43,503 nt of DNA from Clostridium sp. (GCA_023664775.1 JAMPEW010000026.1:1-43503), one strand, 5' to 3'. Counted from the first letter of the stretch, positions 24,084-33,270 are shown. Translations and numbers: made by a program. Notes: generated by a model not told the origin, from the sequence alone.

Positions 24084-26039
24084 ATGTTGTTAGGAGTAGA
24101 TTATTACCCGGAGCAGTGGGACATAGCCATGCTTGAGCAGGATTTAGATACGATTGTGGAGCTTGGCTGTAACGTAATTAGAATTGGGGAATTTTCATGG
24201 CATTTGATGGAGAAGGAAAAGGGATGTTATGATTTTTCGTTTTTTGATAACGTGATTGAAAAGGCAAAAAAGCGGGGCTTGAAGGTAATTATGGGAACGC
24301 CGACGGCAACCATACCTGCGTGGCTTGCAAAAAAACACCCAAGCATACTTTCAGAGTATGAGGGAGGAAAAAAGAGAACCTTTGGAGGAAGGCATGTTTA
24401 CTGTTTTTCCAGCCCTCATATGTATAAATATTCTGAGAAAATTGTGAGAGCGCTTGTGGAGCATTATAAGGAGGAAAAGGCGATTGCTGCATGGCAGATA
24501 GACAATGAGATTGGACATGAGGGAAGCGATGTCTGCTTTTGCGAGAATTGCAGGAAGCGTTTTCAGGAATTTTTGAAAGAAAAATTTGAAGATGATATAG
24601 ATAAATTAAATGAAACCTATGGCACAACCTTTTGGTCGCAGGAATACAATTCCTTTGAGGAGATACCTACGCCTATGGAGACAATAACGACCCACAATCC
24701 ATCCCTTCGCCTTGATTGGGAACGGTTCAGAAGCAGGCTGATTGTGGACTTTATAGATTTTCAGGCAAAGCTCATTAAGGAAATAGCACCTGATGCTGTG
24801 GTTATGCATGATTTTCCGGGCGGAGGACTTACAAAGCATGTGGATTATTCAAGGGTTGCTGCTTCCATTGATAAGACTGCCTATAATAATTATCCCGTAT
24901 GGGGAGGGCAAAAGGAGCCCCTTCCTCCACATGAAATCGCATTTGGACTTGATTATATAAGAGGACTCAAGGGAGAAAATTTTTGGATAACCGAAGCAAT
25001 TATGGGAGCGCAGGGACATGATGTTACCGGCTTTCTTCCAAGACCCAATCAGGCAAAAATGTGGTCCTACCAGGGCATGGCACATGGCTGTGACGGACTT
25101 ATGTATTTCAGATACCGTGGAGCAACAAAGGGTGCAGAGCAGTTTTGTTATGGGGTCATTGATGCGGATAACGTAAAGAGAAGAAGATTTTATGAGGTGC
25201 AGGATTTTTTTAACAACATCTCAGGCTATGAAGCTGAATTATCTGCTGAAATAAAAAATGATGTTGCGATTGTATATGATTATGACAGCCTTGCCTCCTT
25301 CCGTATACAAAGGCAGAGTCTGCTGCTTGACCCGCAGGCAGAAATGCAGAAGTTTTATAAGGCATTTTATGATGTAAATGTGGGGGTTGACATCATACCA
25401 TGGGACAGGGATTTTTCAGGCTATAAAATCGTCATTCTGCCACAGCTTATTATTACAAAGCCTGAAATGGAACAAAGACTCAAGGCATTTGTAAAAAATG
25501 GTGGTACGGCAGTTCTCACCTACAGATGTGCAATTAAGGATGTGGACAACAATGTTCCATTTGGAAAGACGATACCTGTAAATTATAATGAGCTTACGGG
25601 AATAACCGTGGAGGAAACAGAAAGTCTCCAGGAGTATGATGCATTTCCGGTTATCGGACACGGCGATTATAAGAAAATAAACGGATATGGTGGAATATTC
25701 AGGGATATGATTTTAGATGACGAGACGGCAGAAATGCTTTTTTCATACGGAGATTTGTTTTATATGGGATATGCAGCCGTTACGAGAAAAAGATATGAAA
25801 AGGGAAGCGTTTATTATATCGGCTGTGGTCTTGAGGAAAAAATTTTAAAGCTGCTTATGGAGACTGCCATGCGTGAAAATGATATACAGATGTATCCGGC
25901 TGAGGAAGGCGTCGAGGTTGTTAAACGCGGTAGCGAAAATCAGAAGATAAAAATGTATATTAATCATAATCAGTCAAAGATTACGGTTGACGGCATGGAG
26001 CTTGAAGCCTTTGAGTGTAAAATTGTAGAGGAAACATAA
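24084..26039 (+). CDS. GH42 beta-galactosidase
   Basis: Retaining beta-galactosidase of glycoside hydrolase family 42, cytoplasmic (no signal peptide). The acid/base is Glu142 in WQIDNEIGHEG; the nucleophile is likely Glu304 in FWITEAIMG. Cys107, Cys151, Cys153 and Cys156 form the four-cysteine zinc site of this family. A trimerisation domain (about 390-590) and small C-terminal beta domain follow. It has 651 residues. AGGAGG precedes the ATG. Confidence 0.93.
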   Translation: MLLGVDYYPEQWDIAMLEQDLDTIVELGCNVIRIGEFSWHLMEKEKGCYDFSFFDNVIEKAKKRGLKVIMGTPTATIPAWLAKKHPSILSEYEGGKKRTFGGRHVYCFSSPHMYKYSEKIVRALVEHYKEEKAIAAWQIDNEIGHEGSDVCFCENCRKRFQEFLKEKFEDDIDKLNETYGTTFWSQEYNSFEEIPTPMETITTHNPSLRLDWERFRSRLIVDFIDFQAKLIKEIAPDAVVMHDFPGGGLTKHVDYSRVAASIDKTAYNNYPVWGGQKEPLPPHEIAFGLDYIRGLKGENFWITEAIMGAQGHDVTGFLPRPNQAKMWSYQGMAHGCDGLMYFRYRGATKGAEQFCYGVIDADNVKRRRFYEVQDFFNNISGYEAELSAEIKNDVAIVYDYDSLASFRIQRQSLLLDPQAEMQKFYKAFYDVNVGVDIIPWDRDFSGYKIVILPQLIITKPEMEQRLKAFVKNGGTAVLTYRCAIKDVDNNVPFGKTIPVNYNELTGITVEETESLQEYDAFPVIGHGDYKKINGYGGIFRDMILDDETAEMLFSYGDLFYMGYAAVTRKRYEKGSVYYIGCGLEEKILKLLMETAMRENDIQMYPAEEGVEVVKRGSENQKIKMYINHNQSKITVDGMELEAFECKIVEET

Positions 26040-26075
26040 GTTTTTTATAAATTGGAATGATTTTTGGTATAGATA

Positions 26076-26084
26076 TGGTATAAT
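26076..26084 (+). promoter_or_regulatory. Possible extended -10 promoter before galK
   Basis: TGGTATAAT, an extended -10 with perfect TATAAT at 26079-26084, lies about 35 bp before galK. No good -35 is present at 17 bp. It may give galK-galT their own transcript in addition to read-through. Confidence 0.45.
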
Positions 26085-26118
26085 CAATTTATATATAATA
26101 TTCCAAGGGAGGCAGGAC

Positions 26119-27402
26119 ATGAACAATATTGATAAATTAAGGCATGATTTATTGAAGGGAGCCATGGATGACAGAATAAAATCCATTTATGTGGAGCCTG
26201 ACAGAGTAAAGTACAACCGTGAACGGTATGTAAGTGCCATTGACAGTTTTTCAAAGCTTTTCCCTGAGGAAAATGAAATTGAAATATACAGCGCACCGGG
26301 AAGAAGCGAGGTGTGTGGAAATCATACCGACCATCAAAATGGAGTTGTTCTTGCAACCTCAATTAACCTTGATGCCATAGCTATAGTATCAAAAACAGAG
26401 GACAATGCCGTAAGGCTTGTGTCAGGCGATTTTCCAATGGAGGTAATAGACGTTACCGATGTTGCAAAAAGGGAAAGCGAGAAGGACACTACAACTGCTC
26501 TCATAAGAGGCGTGCTTGCAGGCTTAAAGAGCATGGGCTATAAGCTGGGCGGTTTTAAGGCGTATGTTACAAGCGACGTGATTATGGGGGCTGGCATGTC
26601 CTCCTCTGCAGCCTTTGAAAGTCTGATTGGAACAATACTATCAGGACTATATAATGACATGACGGTTTCAGCCGTTGACATTGCAAAAATCGGACAGTAT
26701 GCAGAAAATGAATATTTTGGAAAACCTTGCGGGCTTATGGATCAGATGGCATGCAGCGTTGGCGGTATGGTATACATTGATTTTGCAAATACGACAAAGC
26801 CTGTAGTGGAGAAGGTTGAATGTAATTTTGAGGAGGCAGGGCTTAGTCTCTGTATCGTGGACACAAAGGGCTCACACGCTGACCTTACGCCTGACTATGC
26901 CGCCATACCTGAGGAAATGCGTCAGGTGGCAGAATATTTTGGAAAGGATTATCTTCGGGATGTGCCGGAGGAAAAATTTTATAAAAACATAGCCGTCCTT
27001 CGGGATAAGGTTTCAGACAGGGCAGTGCTTCGGGCAATCCATTTTTATACGGAAGAAAACCGTGTGGATAAAGCTGTCAGCATGCTTCGTGCTTCAGACT
27101 ATGCAGGCTTTTTGGATGTGCTGGAACAAAGTGGTAATTCTTCAGCAAAATATTTGCAGAACATATACAGCCCCAATGATTTGACTGCACAAAATGTAAC
27201 GATTGCCCTTGCTGTTTCGGAAAGCGTTTTGGGAGACAATGGAGCAAGCCGTGTCCATGGAGGCGGCTTTGCAGGCACGATGCAGGCGTTTGTCAAAAAC
27301 GATGCAGTGCCGGAATATAAAAAGGCAATGGAAAAAATATTTGGTGAGGGAAGCTGCCATGTACTTAAGGTAAGACCGTATGGTGGAATAAAGGTTGTGT
27401 AG
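26119..27402 (+). CDS. galK: Galactokinase
   Basis: Phosphorylates galactose at C1, first Leloir step. GHMP kinase fold: the sugar-binding start PGRSEVCGNHTDHQNG, the ATP motif VIMGAGMSSSAAFES, and the C-terminal RVHGGGFAGTMQAF are all present. It has 427 residues, slightly longer than usual. AGGGAGG precedes the ATG. Confidence 0.95.
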   Translation: MNNIDKLRHDLLKGAMDDRIKSIYVEPDRVKYNRERYVSAIDSFSKLFPEENEIEIYSAPGRSEVCGNHTDHQNGVVLATSINLDAIAIVSKTEDNAVRLVSGDFPMEVIDVTDVAKRESEKDTTTALIRGVLAGLKSMGYKLGGFKAYVTSDVIMGAGMSSSAAFESLIGTILSGLYNDMTVSAVDIAKIGQYAENEYFGKPCGLMDQMACSVGGMVYIDFANTTKPVVEKVECNFEEAGLSLCIVDTKGSHADLTPDYAAIPEEMRQVAEYFGKDYLRDVPEEKFYKNIAVLRDKVSDRAVLRAIHFYTEENRVDKAVSMLRASDYAGFLDVLEQSGNSSAKYLQNIYSPNDLTAQNVTIALAVSESVLGDNGASRVHGGGFAGTMQAFVKNDAVPEYKKAMEKIFGEGSCHVLKVRPYGGIKVV

Positions 27403-27416
27403 GAGGTTGAAACGGC

Positions 27417-29018
27417 ATGATAAATTCCTGTATAAAAAAATTAATAAAATACGGGCTTGAAAAAAAGCTTATTAAGCCGGAGGATGAAATATATACAACA
27501 AACATGCTCCTTATGGAGCTTGGGCTTGAGGCTTATGAGGAGCCTGAAGCAGTCGATGAAATAAACACGCCTGAGGATTTGGAAAATACATTAAAGGAAA
27601 TGCTTGACTATGCGCTTTCAAAGGGAATAATCAAGGAGGATTCCGTTGTCCTTAAGGATTTGTTTGACACAAGAATTATGAACACCCTGCTGGAAAAACC
27701 GAGCAGCATCATAAAGGAGTTTTGGGACAGATACAAAATATCGCCAAAGGACGCAACCGATTATTACTATGCGCTTTCCAAGGCGTCAGATTATATAAGG
27801 ACATACCGTATCAAAAGGGATATGAAATGGGTTGTAGATACGGAGTACGGGGACATGGACATAACAATAAACCTGTCGAAGCCTGAGAAAGACCCGAAGA
27901 TGATTGCGCTTGCAAAGACGGTTAAATCCACGTCATATCCGAAATGCCAGTTATGTATTGAAAATGAGGGCTATGCAGGAAGAATAGACCATCCTGCAAG
28001 GCAGAACCATAGAATTATACCCATTGAAATTAACGGATGCAGATGGGGCTTTCAGTATTCTCCGTATGTGTATTACAATGAACATTGCATTGTATTTAAT
28101 GGTGAGCACGTTCCGATGCGGGTTGATAGAAATACATTTGTAAAAATGTTTGATTTTATTGATTTGTTTCCACACTATTTTGTGGGTTCAAACGCAGACC
28201 TTCCAATTGTAGGTGGTTCCATACTTTCACACGATCATTTTCAGGGCGGCAATTATACCTTTGCAATGGAGAAAGCGCCTGTGGAAACTGCACTCTGCTT
28301 TGAGGGATTTTCTGATGTGGACGCAGGCATTGTGAAATGGCCGATGTCGGTCATACGGCTTAACGCTTCCGACAGGGAAAGGGTGATAGAGCTTGCAGAC
28401 AAAATATTAAAGTGCTGGAGAGCGTACACTGATGAGGCGGTATATATTTATGCCGAAACCGATGGGGAAATGCACAATACAATCACCCCGATTGCCCGCA
28501 TGAAAGCAGGAAGATACGAGCTTGACCTTGTTCTCAGAAATAACATAACCACTAAGGAGCATCCGCTTGGACTGTATCACCCTTGGGAGGAGTATCACAA
28601 CATCAAGAAGGAGAACATAGGGCTGATTGAGGTTATGGGTCTTGCAGTGCTTCCTTCAAGGCTCAAGGGAGAACTGGAAAAGCTTGCAGACGCCCTTTTT
28701 GAGGATCGTGATTTTAGTTCTGACCCCGACCTTGCAAAGCATGCCGCATGGGTTGATACATTTCGGGATAAATGTGATGCCATATGTGGAAAAGCCTGTA
28801 TTGATGGGGCAGGTTCAGGCGATGCATGTAAGGGTGCTGGTGATTTATGTGATAATTCCCGTGACGAAATTATTATGAAAGAGCAGCTTATGGAGGTCCT
28901 CAAGCTTGAAATAGGAAACGTATTTCAAAAGGTTTTGCTCTGTGCAGGCGTGTATAAGAGGGATGAGGTTGGACAACAGGCATTTATGCGTTTTATAGAT
29001 TATGTGAATAAGGCATAA
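27417..29018 (+). CDS. galT: UDP-glucose-hexose-1-phosphate uridylyltransferase, type 2
   Basis: Second Leloir step, exchanging UMP between UDP-glucose and galactose 1-phosphate. This is the Firmicutes-type (class II) GalT, unrelated in length to the E. coli form: 533 residues, with the conserved LPIVGGSILSHDHFQGG carrying the HxHxxG-like catalytic histidine region. A Gly/Ala/Cys-rich stretch (about 463-485) near the C-terminus looks like a lineage-specific insert. AGGAGG precedes the ATG, 14 bp after galK. Confidence 0.93.
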   Translation: MINSCIKKLIKYGLEKKLIKPEDEIYTTNMLLMELGLEAYEEPEAVDEINTPEDLENTLKEMLDYALSKGIIKEDSVVLKDLFDTRIMNTLLEKPSSIIKEFWDRYKISPKDATDYYYALSKASDYIRTYRIKRDMKWVVDTEYGDMDITINLSKPEKDPKMIALAKTVKSTSYPKCQLCIENEGYAGRIDHPARQNHRIIPIEINGCRWGFQYSPYVYYNEHCIVFNGEHVPMRVDRNTFVKMFDFIDLFPHYFVGSNADLPIVGGSILSHDHFQGGNYTFAMEKAPVETALCFEGFSDVDAGIVKWPMSVIRLNASDRERVIELADKILKCWRAYTDEAVYIYAETDGEMHNTITPIARMKAGRYELDLVLRNNITTKEHPLGLYHPWEEYHNIKKENIGLIEVMGLAVLPSRLKGELEKLADALFEDRDFSSDPDLAKHAAWVDTFRDKCDAICGKACIDGAGSGDACKGAGDLCDNSRDEIIMKEQLMEVLKLEIGNVFQKVLLCAGVYKRDEVGQQAFMRFIDYVNKA

Positions 29019-29119
29019 AGCTCCATGGAGATTGCCTTATCCATTTTCTGAAAGCAAATTCGGGTTTATTGGCACGTTCCTGACGGAATCTGCTAAGTAA
29101 TGGACTGATATTCAGGTTG

Positions 29120-29146
29120 TGTCAAGTTTTCTATGAAAACTTGACA
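29120..29146 (+). promoter_or_regulatory. 12-bp hairpin between galT and galE
   Basis: TGTCAAGTTTTC (29120-29131), TAT loop, GAAAACTTGACA (29135-29146), a perfect stem with no T-run. It directly precedes the structured galE leader and could act with it, or limit read-through from galT. Confidence 0.5.
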
Positions 29147-29149
29147 TGC

Positions 29150-29193
29150 AGCGTTGCCGCTTTTGCGAAGCAAAATTAGGATGCGGCGACGTT
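29150..29193 (+). promoter_or_regulatory. Structured leader of galE, two-tier hairpin
   Basis: AGCGTTGCCGC (29150-29160) pairs with GCGGCGACGTT (29183-29193) over 11 bp including two G-U pairs. TTTTGC-GAA-GCAAAA is stacked inside, and a 7-nt TTAGGAT bulge is on the 3' side. GTTCAAAGAAAGGAGG follows. The efp leader at 5880-5924 has the same plan: 11-bp outer stem, 6-bp inner stem, 3-nt loop, 3' bulge, then the ribosome site. Confidence 0.55.
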
Positions 29194-29214
29194 CAAAGAA
29201 AGGAGGATTCTAAT

Positions 29215-30234
29215 ATGAAAATACTTGTAACAGGTGGTGCAGGATATATAGGAAGCCACACATGTGTGGAGCTTCTGAATGAGGGATATGAGGTTGTAGT
29301 TGTTGATAACCTTTACAATGCAAGCAAAAAGGCGCTTGACAGGGTAAAGGAAATAACGGGAAAGGATTTAAGCTTTTATGAAAATGACATAAGAGATTAC
29401 GATGCCATGAGCAGTGTATTTGCAAAGGAAACCCCTGATGCAGTCATTCATTTTGCTGGTCTTAAAGCAGTGGGAGAGTCTGTGGCAAAGCCGCTTGAAT
29501 ACTACGAAAATAATATCGGTGGAACTATTCATTTGTGCAGGGCAATGCGGGAGAACGGCTGTAAAAATATTATTTTTTCTTCCTCGGCAACGGTTTACGG
29601 AGAGCCTGCATTTATTCCCATAACGGAGGAATGTCCGAAGGGAGTATGTACAAATCCTTACGGCTGGACGAAGCATATGCTTGAGCAAATCCTGACGGAT
29701 TTGAATACGGCAGACAGTGCGTGGAATGTAATACTGCTCAGATATTTTAACCCGATAGGCGCACATAAGAGTGGAATGATTGGCGAGGACCCTAAGGGTA
29801 TTCCGAACAATCTTCTTCCGTATGTCGCACAGGTGGCAATCGGAAAGCTGGAGCAGGTGGGCGTTTTCGGAAATGATTATGATACGCCTGACGGTACAGG
29901 CGTGCGGGATTATATTCATGTCGTTGACCTTGCGAGGGGGCATGTAAAGGCGATTGACAAGCTGAAAGAAAATCCCGGCGTAAAGGTTTATAATCTTGGA
30001 ACGGGAAAGGGCTACAGCGTGCTTGACGTGATAAAGGCATTTGGAAAGGCATGTGGAAAGGAAATTCCGTATGAGATAAAGCCAAGGCGTGCAGGGGATA
30101 TAGCATCCTGCTATGCAGACCCTTCTCTTGCCAAGACAGAGCTTGGCTGGGAGGCAGAGTATGGCATAGAGGAAATGTGCGAGGATTCATGGAGATGGCA
30201 GTCTGCGAACCCTGACGGATATGGGGAAAATTAA
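29215..30234 (+). CDS. galE: UDP-glucose 4-epimerase
   Basis: Interconverts UDP-galactose and UDP-glucose, closing the Leloir cycle. SDR Rossmann fold with the NAD loop GGAGYIGSH at residues 7-15; the active site has SSSATVYG then the YxxxK as YGWTK. It has 339 residues. ATG 29215 follows AAAGGAGG by 7 nt; an in-frame ATG at 29146 lies within the leader hairpins and is rejected. It is set off from galT by 196 bp of structured DNA. Confidence 0.95.
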   Translation: MKILVTGGAGYIGSHTCVELLNEGYEVVVVDNLYNASKKALDRVKEITGKDLSFYENDIRDYDAMSSVFAKETPDAVIHFAGLKAVGESVAKPLEYYENNIGGTIHLCRAMRENGCKNIIFSSSATVYGEPAFIPITEECPKGVCTNPYGWTKHMLEQILTDLNTADSAWNVILLRYFNPIGAHKSGMIGEDPKGIPNNLLPYVAQVAIGKLEQVGVFGNDYDTPDGTGVRDYIHVVDLARGHVKAIDKLKENPGVKVYNLGTGKGYSVLDVIKAFGKACGKEIPYEIKPRRAGDIASCYADPSLAKTELGWEAEYGIEEMCEDSWRWQSANPDGYGEN

Positions 30235-30330
30235 TTTTTAGATAAAGGAAATTAAGGTCGATACCGTTGACGAAGTGGTAGTGAAAAAACGGTTTTCTTG
30301 TATGGGGTGTTAGAAAAATTAATAGCATGG

Positions 30331-30368
30331 TTTAATTATATCATTTTTGAAGAAATGATATAATTAAA
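30331..30368. repeat. Perfect 16-bp inverted repeat after galE
   Basis: TTTAATTATATCATTT (30331-30346), TTGAAG loop, and its exact complement (30353-30368). It has no T-run. It lies between galE and the convergent small toxin-like gene; it may end transcripts from either side or bind a protein. Confidence 0.6.
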
Positions 30369-30369
30369 C

Positions 30370-30398
30370 TTGACAATGATACAATTAAAACGTAAAAA
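30370..30398 (+). promoter_or_regulatory. Possible antisense-RNA promoter, locus 1
   Basis: TTGACA (30370-30375), 17-bp spacer, TAAAAA (30393-30398). A transcript from here would run against the 3' end of the small gene at 30460-30543. The -10 is weak, so this is tentative. Confidence 0.35.
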
Positions 30399-30451
30399 GA
30401 AAACGAGCAGACCGCTTGAACAATGATGTTGTACGGTAGTAAGCTTCGTTT
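30393..30451 (-). terminator. Terminator of the small toxin-like gene, locus 1
   Basis: Interrupted stem between AAACGAGC..ACCG (30401-30414) and CGGT..GCTTCGTTT (30434-30451). Read leftward it is followed by TTTTCTTTTTA. It starts 9 bp past the stop of the 27-residue gene. Confidence 0.55.
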
Positions 30452-30459
30452 GTGTCTTG

Positions 30460-30543
30460 TTATTCCTTACCAATCGAATAACCAAGACCGAATGAGGTTA
30501 AGCAGAGACTAAGCACTGCAATCAAGTCACCGATTGTTAGCAT
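30460..30543 (-). CDS. Small membrane toxin-like peptide (holin-like/type I toxin)
   Basis: A 27-residue frame with a strong ribosome site (AAAGGAGG, 9 nt before the ATG). The peptide starts MLTIGDLIAVLSL and is one hydrophobic helix ending GYSIGKE. Its DLI and Y-x-I-x-K positions line up with the 31-residue peptide at 39901-39996. The leader (30544-30650) can fold: CGGAGG (30595-30600) pairs with CCTCCG (30608-30613), and a CCTCC in it could instead cover the ribosome site, as in known type I toxin mRNAs. Toxicity is inferred from size, hydrophobicity and layout only. Confidence 0.55.
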   Translation of the reverse strand: MLTIGDLIAVLSLCLTSFGLGYSIGKE

Positions 30544-30695
30544 AAACAATATCCTCCTTTTATGTATTCCTCAAATAGAGGGTTTCTATGTAATCGGAGG
30601 TCACAGTCCTCCGTTAGAAGGACTAAGCGCCTGCCGTCAGAGGTAATATCAAATATATTATGCCAAACGTTTGTTCATAAAACAAGGAGTAAGTC
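30544..30695. other. Leader of the small gene and start of NUDIX-cysE region
   Basis: Contains the folded 5' leader of the leftward small gene and, on the plus strand, the ribosome site AAGGAG of the following fusion gene. ACAAACGTTTGT at about 30664-30675 is a short palindrome that may belong to the divergent control region. Confidence 0.4.
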
Positions 30696-32045
30696 GTGGT
30701 AGAAACAACACTTTGTTACATAGAGCATGAGGGCTGTTATCTTATGCTTTACCGTAACAAAAAGGACAAGGATTTTAATAAGGGAAAATGGATTGGAGTC
30801 GGAGGACATGTCGAACAGGGTGAGACGGTAACGGAATGTCTCCTGAGGGAGGTTCAGGAGGAAACAGGACTAACCTTAACCGAATACACTAAAAGAGGAG
30901 TCATTGATTTTTATTCCGATATGTGGGAAAATGAGGTTATGCATTTATATACTGCTACTGCCTTCAGTGGGGAGCTTGTCTGCGACTGTAATGAGGGAAC
31001 ATTAAAATGGATTCCGATGAATGAGGTTTTAGACCTTGCACTTTGGGAGGGAGATGTTATTTTCCTGAAGAAGCTTTTGGCAAATGAGCAGGATATAAGA
31101 CTTAAGCTCAGATATGAGGGCGATAAGCTTGTGGAGGTCGAGGATATTATGGGTATGGATATAAAAAAGAGAATTGTTGACATTGCAGAAAAGTTAAATG
31201 CGAATTACAGGGAGCAGGACATCTTTGAGATGGGAATTGGGGAGCATCTTCCAAAGCGGGCAGAGATAATAGAAATTTTAAACGAGATAAGAAGGGCTGT
31301 TTTTCCGGGATATTTTGGAACGGAAAATACCTCCTATGTATCACTTGAAAGCTTTGCAGGAAATCGGATTGCAGTTATCTATGAAAAACTGTTCAAACAG
31401 ATACGTATCGCTCTTTCCTATAAGAATGGGCGAACCGATGATGCGGCTATTAAAAGTGAGGCGGAGAACATCACAACTGCATTTCTTGACAGGCTGCCCC
31501 ATGTTCAAAATTTGATTTACAAGGATGTGGAAGCGGAGCTTTCAGGAGATCCTGCCGCAAACAGCAGGGAGGAAATCATATTTTCCTATCCGGGCATATT
31601 TGCAATATTTGTATATCGGATTGCCCATGAGCTTTATCTTCTCAAGGTTCCGTTTATTCCAAGAATAATGACGGAGCACGCTCATGGAAAGACTGGGATT
31701 GATATTAACCCGGGCGCTGAAATCGGCGAATATTTCTTCATTGACCATGGAACAGGAATTGTTATCGGTGAAACTACAAGGATAGGAAACAATGTAAAGC
31801 TTTATCAGGGCGTTACGCTGGGTGCTCTTTCCACGAGGGAAGGACAGTCGCTTTCAGGCATAAAGCGTCACCCTACGATAGAGGATAATGTTGTTATATA
31901 TGCCAATACCACGGTTCTCGGAGGAGAAACTGTTGTTGGGAAAAATTCGGTCGTTGCAGGTAACTCCTTTATCACAGAGTCGATACCGCCAAACACAAAG
32001 GTATCGGTACATATGCCTGAGCTAAAAATGAAAAGCAGGGAGTAG
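30696..32045 (+). CDS. Fusion: NUDIX hydrolase + serine O-acetyltransferase
   Basis: A 449-residue protein joining two complete enzymes in one frame. Residues 1-150 are a MutT-like NUDIX domain with a perfect box from Gly37 to Leu59 (GGHVEQGE, REVQEETGL), as in 8-oxo-dGTP or related nucleotide diphosphatases. Residues 152-449 are a full-length serine acetyltransferase: helical N-terminal domain, then left-handed beta-helix hexapeptides with the catalytic-His segment FFIDHGTGIVIGE and GVTLGALSTREGQ. That half makes O-acetylserine for cysteine synthesis. GTG 30696 follows AAGGAG. At the join, GGAGGT (31133-31138) precedes Met152 (ATG 31149), so a separate CysE could also be made. Confidence 0.88.
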   Translation: MVETTLCYIEHEGCYLMLYRNKKDKDFNKGKWIGVGGHVEQGETVTECLLREVQEETGLTLTEYTKRGVIDFYSDMWENEVMHLYTATAFSGELVCDCNEGTLKWIPMNEVLDLALWEGDVIFLKKLLANEQDIRLKLRYEGDKLVEVEDIMGMDIKKRIVDIAEKLNANYREQDIFEMGIGEHLPKRAEIIEILNEIRRAVFPGYFGTENTSYVSLESFAGNRIAVIYEKLFKQIRIALSYKNGRTDDAAIKSEAENITTAFLDRLPHVQNLIYKDVEAELSGDPAANSREEIIFSYPGIFAIFVYRIAHELYLLKVPFIPRIMTEHAHGKTGIDINPGAEIGEYFFIDHGTGIVIGETTRIGNNVKLYQGVTLGALSTREGQSLSGIKRHPTIEDNVVIYANTTVLGGETVVGKNSVVAGNSFITESIPPNTKVSVHMPELKMKSRE

Positions 32046-32050
32046 CGGTA

Positions 32051-32830
32051 TTATTTTATCCTTGAAAACACAAATATTGCAATACCAAGTAAAACAAGAA
32101 CCACGCCTGTTGCCCGGTTGAGGGTGGCAGGCGTTGCTTTATTTGCAAATTTTGCGGCTATCCTTGCCCATATAAGAGTAAATACAACGCAGAGGGCAAG
32201 CACTGTTAAGTCGGGCATGCCGCCTATGGCAAAATGGGAAATTGCGCCGGTAAGCGCAGTGAATGTCATAATAAATACGCTTGTTCCGACTGCTGTTTTT
32301 AATTCATAGCCAAGCACGCTTGTGAGAATAAGGAGCATCATCATTCCGCCACCTGCACCGACAAAGCCGCATATAAAGCCGATAATCATGCCGCAAAGTA
32401 TGGATTGAAGCATCCGCTTTTTTGCAGAGACAGACTGCATCTCAGCCTTTGTCGTCATAACAGGACGCACAATAAATTTAATTCCAAGCATAAATGTCAT
32501 TACAACGGAAAAGCTGCCCATTGTTCCTGAGGGAACATGGCTTGACACATAGCTTCCAACAACAGTAAATAAAAGCACGTTTGCCATCATGACAAGTCCA
32601 TTTCTTATGTCAAGGTTTTTGTTTTTTCCATAGGTGTATGCGGAAATGGCGCTGGCAAGCACATCAGATGAAAGGGCAATCCCCACTGCCATGTAAGGCT
32701 CCATGCCTAAAAATGTGATAAGCATAGGACTGATTACGGCAGCGGCACTCATGCCTGCAAAGCCTGTTCCAAGCCCTGCACCCATGCCTGCAAAAAAAGT
32801 AATTATAATTGTGAAAAATAAATCTGACAT
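32051..32830 (-). CDS. TauE/SafE (TSUP) family sulfite exporter-like protein
   Basis: Polytopic membrane protein of 259 residues with about eight spans and the two halves typical of the TSUP family: FAGMGAGLGTGFAGMSAA at the N-terminus and IGFICGFVGAGGGMMMLL in the second half. Relatives move sulfite, sulfonates or thiosulfate-type anions. It converges on the serine acetyltransferase fusion with a 5-bp gap, which may hint at sulfur metabolism, but the two are not co-transcribed. GAGGAG precedes the ATG. Confidence 0.88.
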   Translation of the reverse strand: MSDLFFTIIITFFAGMGAGLGTGFAGMSAAAVISPMLITFLGMEPYMAVGIALSSDVLASAISAYTYGKNKNLDIRNGLVMMANVLLFTVVGSYVSSHVPSGTMGSFSVVMTFMLGIKFIVRPVMTTKAEMQSVSAKKRMLQSILCGMIIGFICGFVGAGGGMMMLLILTSVLGYELKTAVGTSVFIMTFTALTGAISHFAIGGMPDLTVLALCVVFTLIWARIAAKFANKATPATLNRATGVVLVLLGIAIFVFSRIK

Positions 32831-33241
32831 GTTATAACTCCTCGTATTATAAAGTAGTAGTGTTTATAGTCCAGCTTCAAGGACAGTTTATGCTATACCA
32901 TTTGAGATACTGTGGATTGTTTTCATCCTTATAATAAAAGATATAATTAACAGTTTCAAAAAATAGGTTAATGCGTTATTATGGCATTTAGCAATATCTG
33001 TCACATAGTTTAATATTATACTAAAAAGGATGCTTGAAATCAATATTCATTGCTTTATATTTGAAAAATTATATTTGATAACATGACTCTAGTATAAAAT
33101 TCCAAAAATAAAAGGGAGCTTAACAGAGCGGCAGGATCATAATGCTTGTCTGTTATGGGCGTATTTTATATATCTCATATAAAAGTGTAATTGTTTATGG
33201 CATAAAAATTGCACAGACAGCAATTTTTACTGGAAAGTTCA
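32831..33241. other. AT-rich intergenic region
   Basis: More than 400 bp without a coding frame I can support. It should hold the leftward TSUP promoter. The only clear structure is the hairpin at 33204-33228. Confidence 0.4.
33204..33228. terminator. Possible bidirectional terminator hairpin
   Basis: AAAAATTGC (33204-33212), 7-nt loop, GCAATTTTT (33220-33228). It has A and T runs on both sides but lies far from any gene end, so its job is unclear. Confidence 0.4.
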
Positions 33242-33270
33242 TTGTAAATATAAATTTTTTTCTGTATAAT
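33242..33270 (+). promoter_or_regulatory. Sigma-A promoter of the third Rpn gene
   Basis: TTGTAA (33242-33247), 17-bp spacer, perfect TATAAT (33265-33270), about 85 bp before the gene. This Rpn gene does not use the repeated leader cassette. Confidence 0.75.

Noticed and set aside
24027-24095. Short frame between the transporter and the beta-galactosidase
   Set aside because: It runs into the beta-galactosidase start and shows no recognisable product; the AGGAGG there serves the downstream gene.
29146-29214. Longer GalE start at 29146
   Set aside because: That ATG lies inside the leader hairpins without a ribosome site; ATG 29215 has AAAGGAGG and matches the family's normal start.
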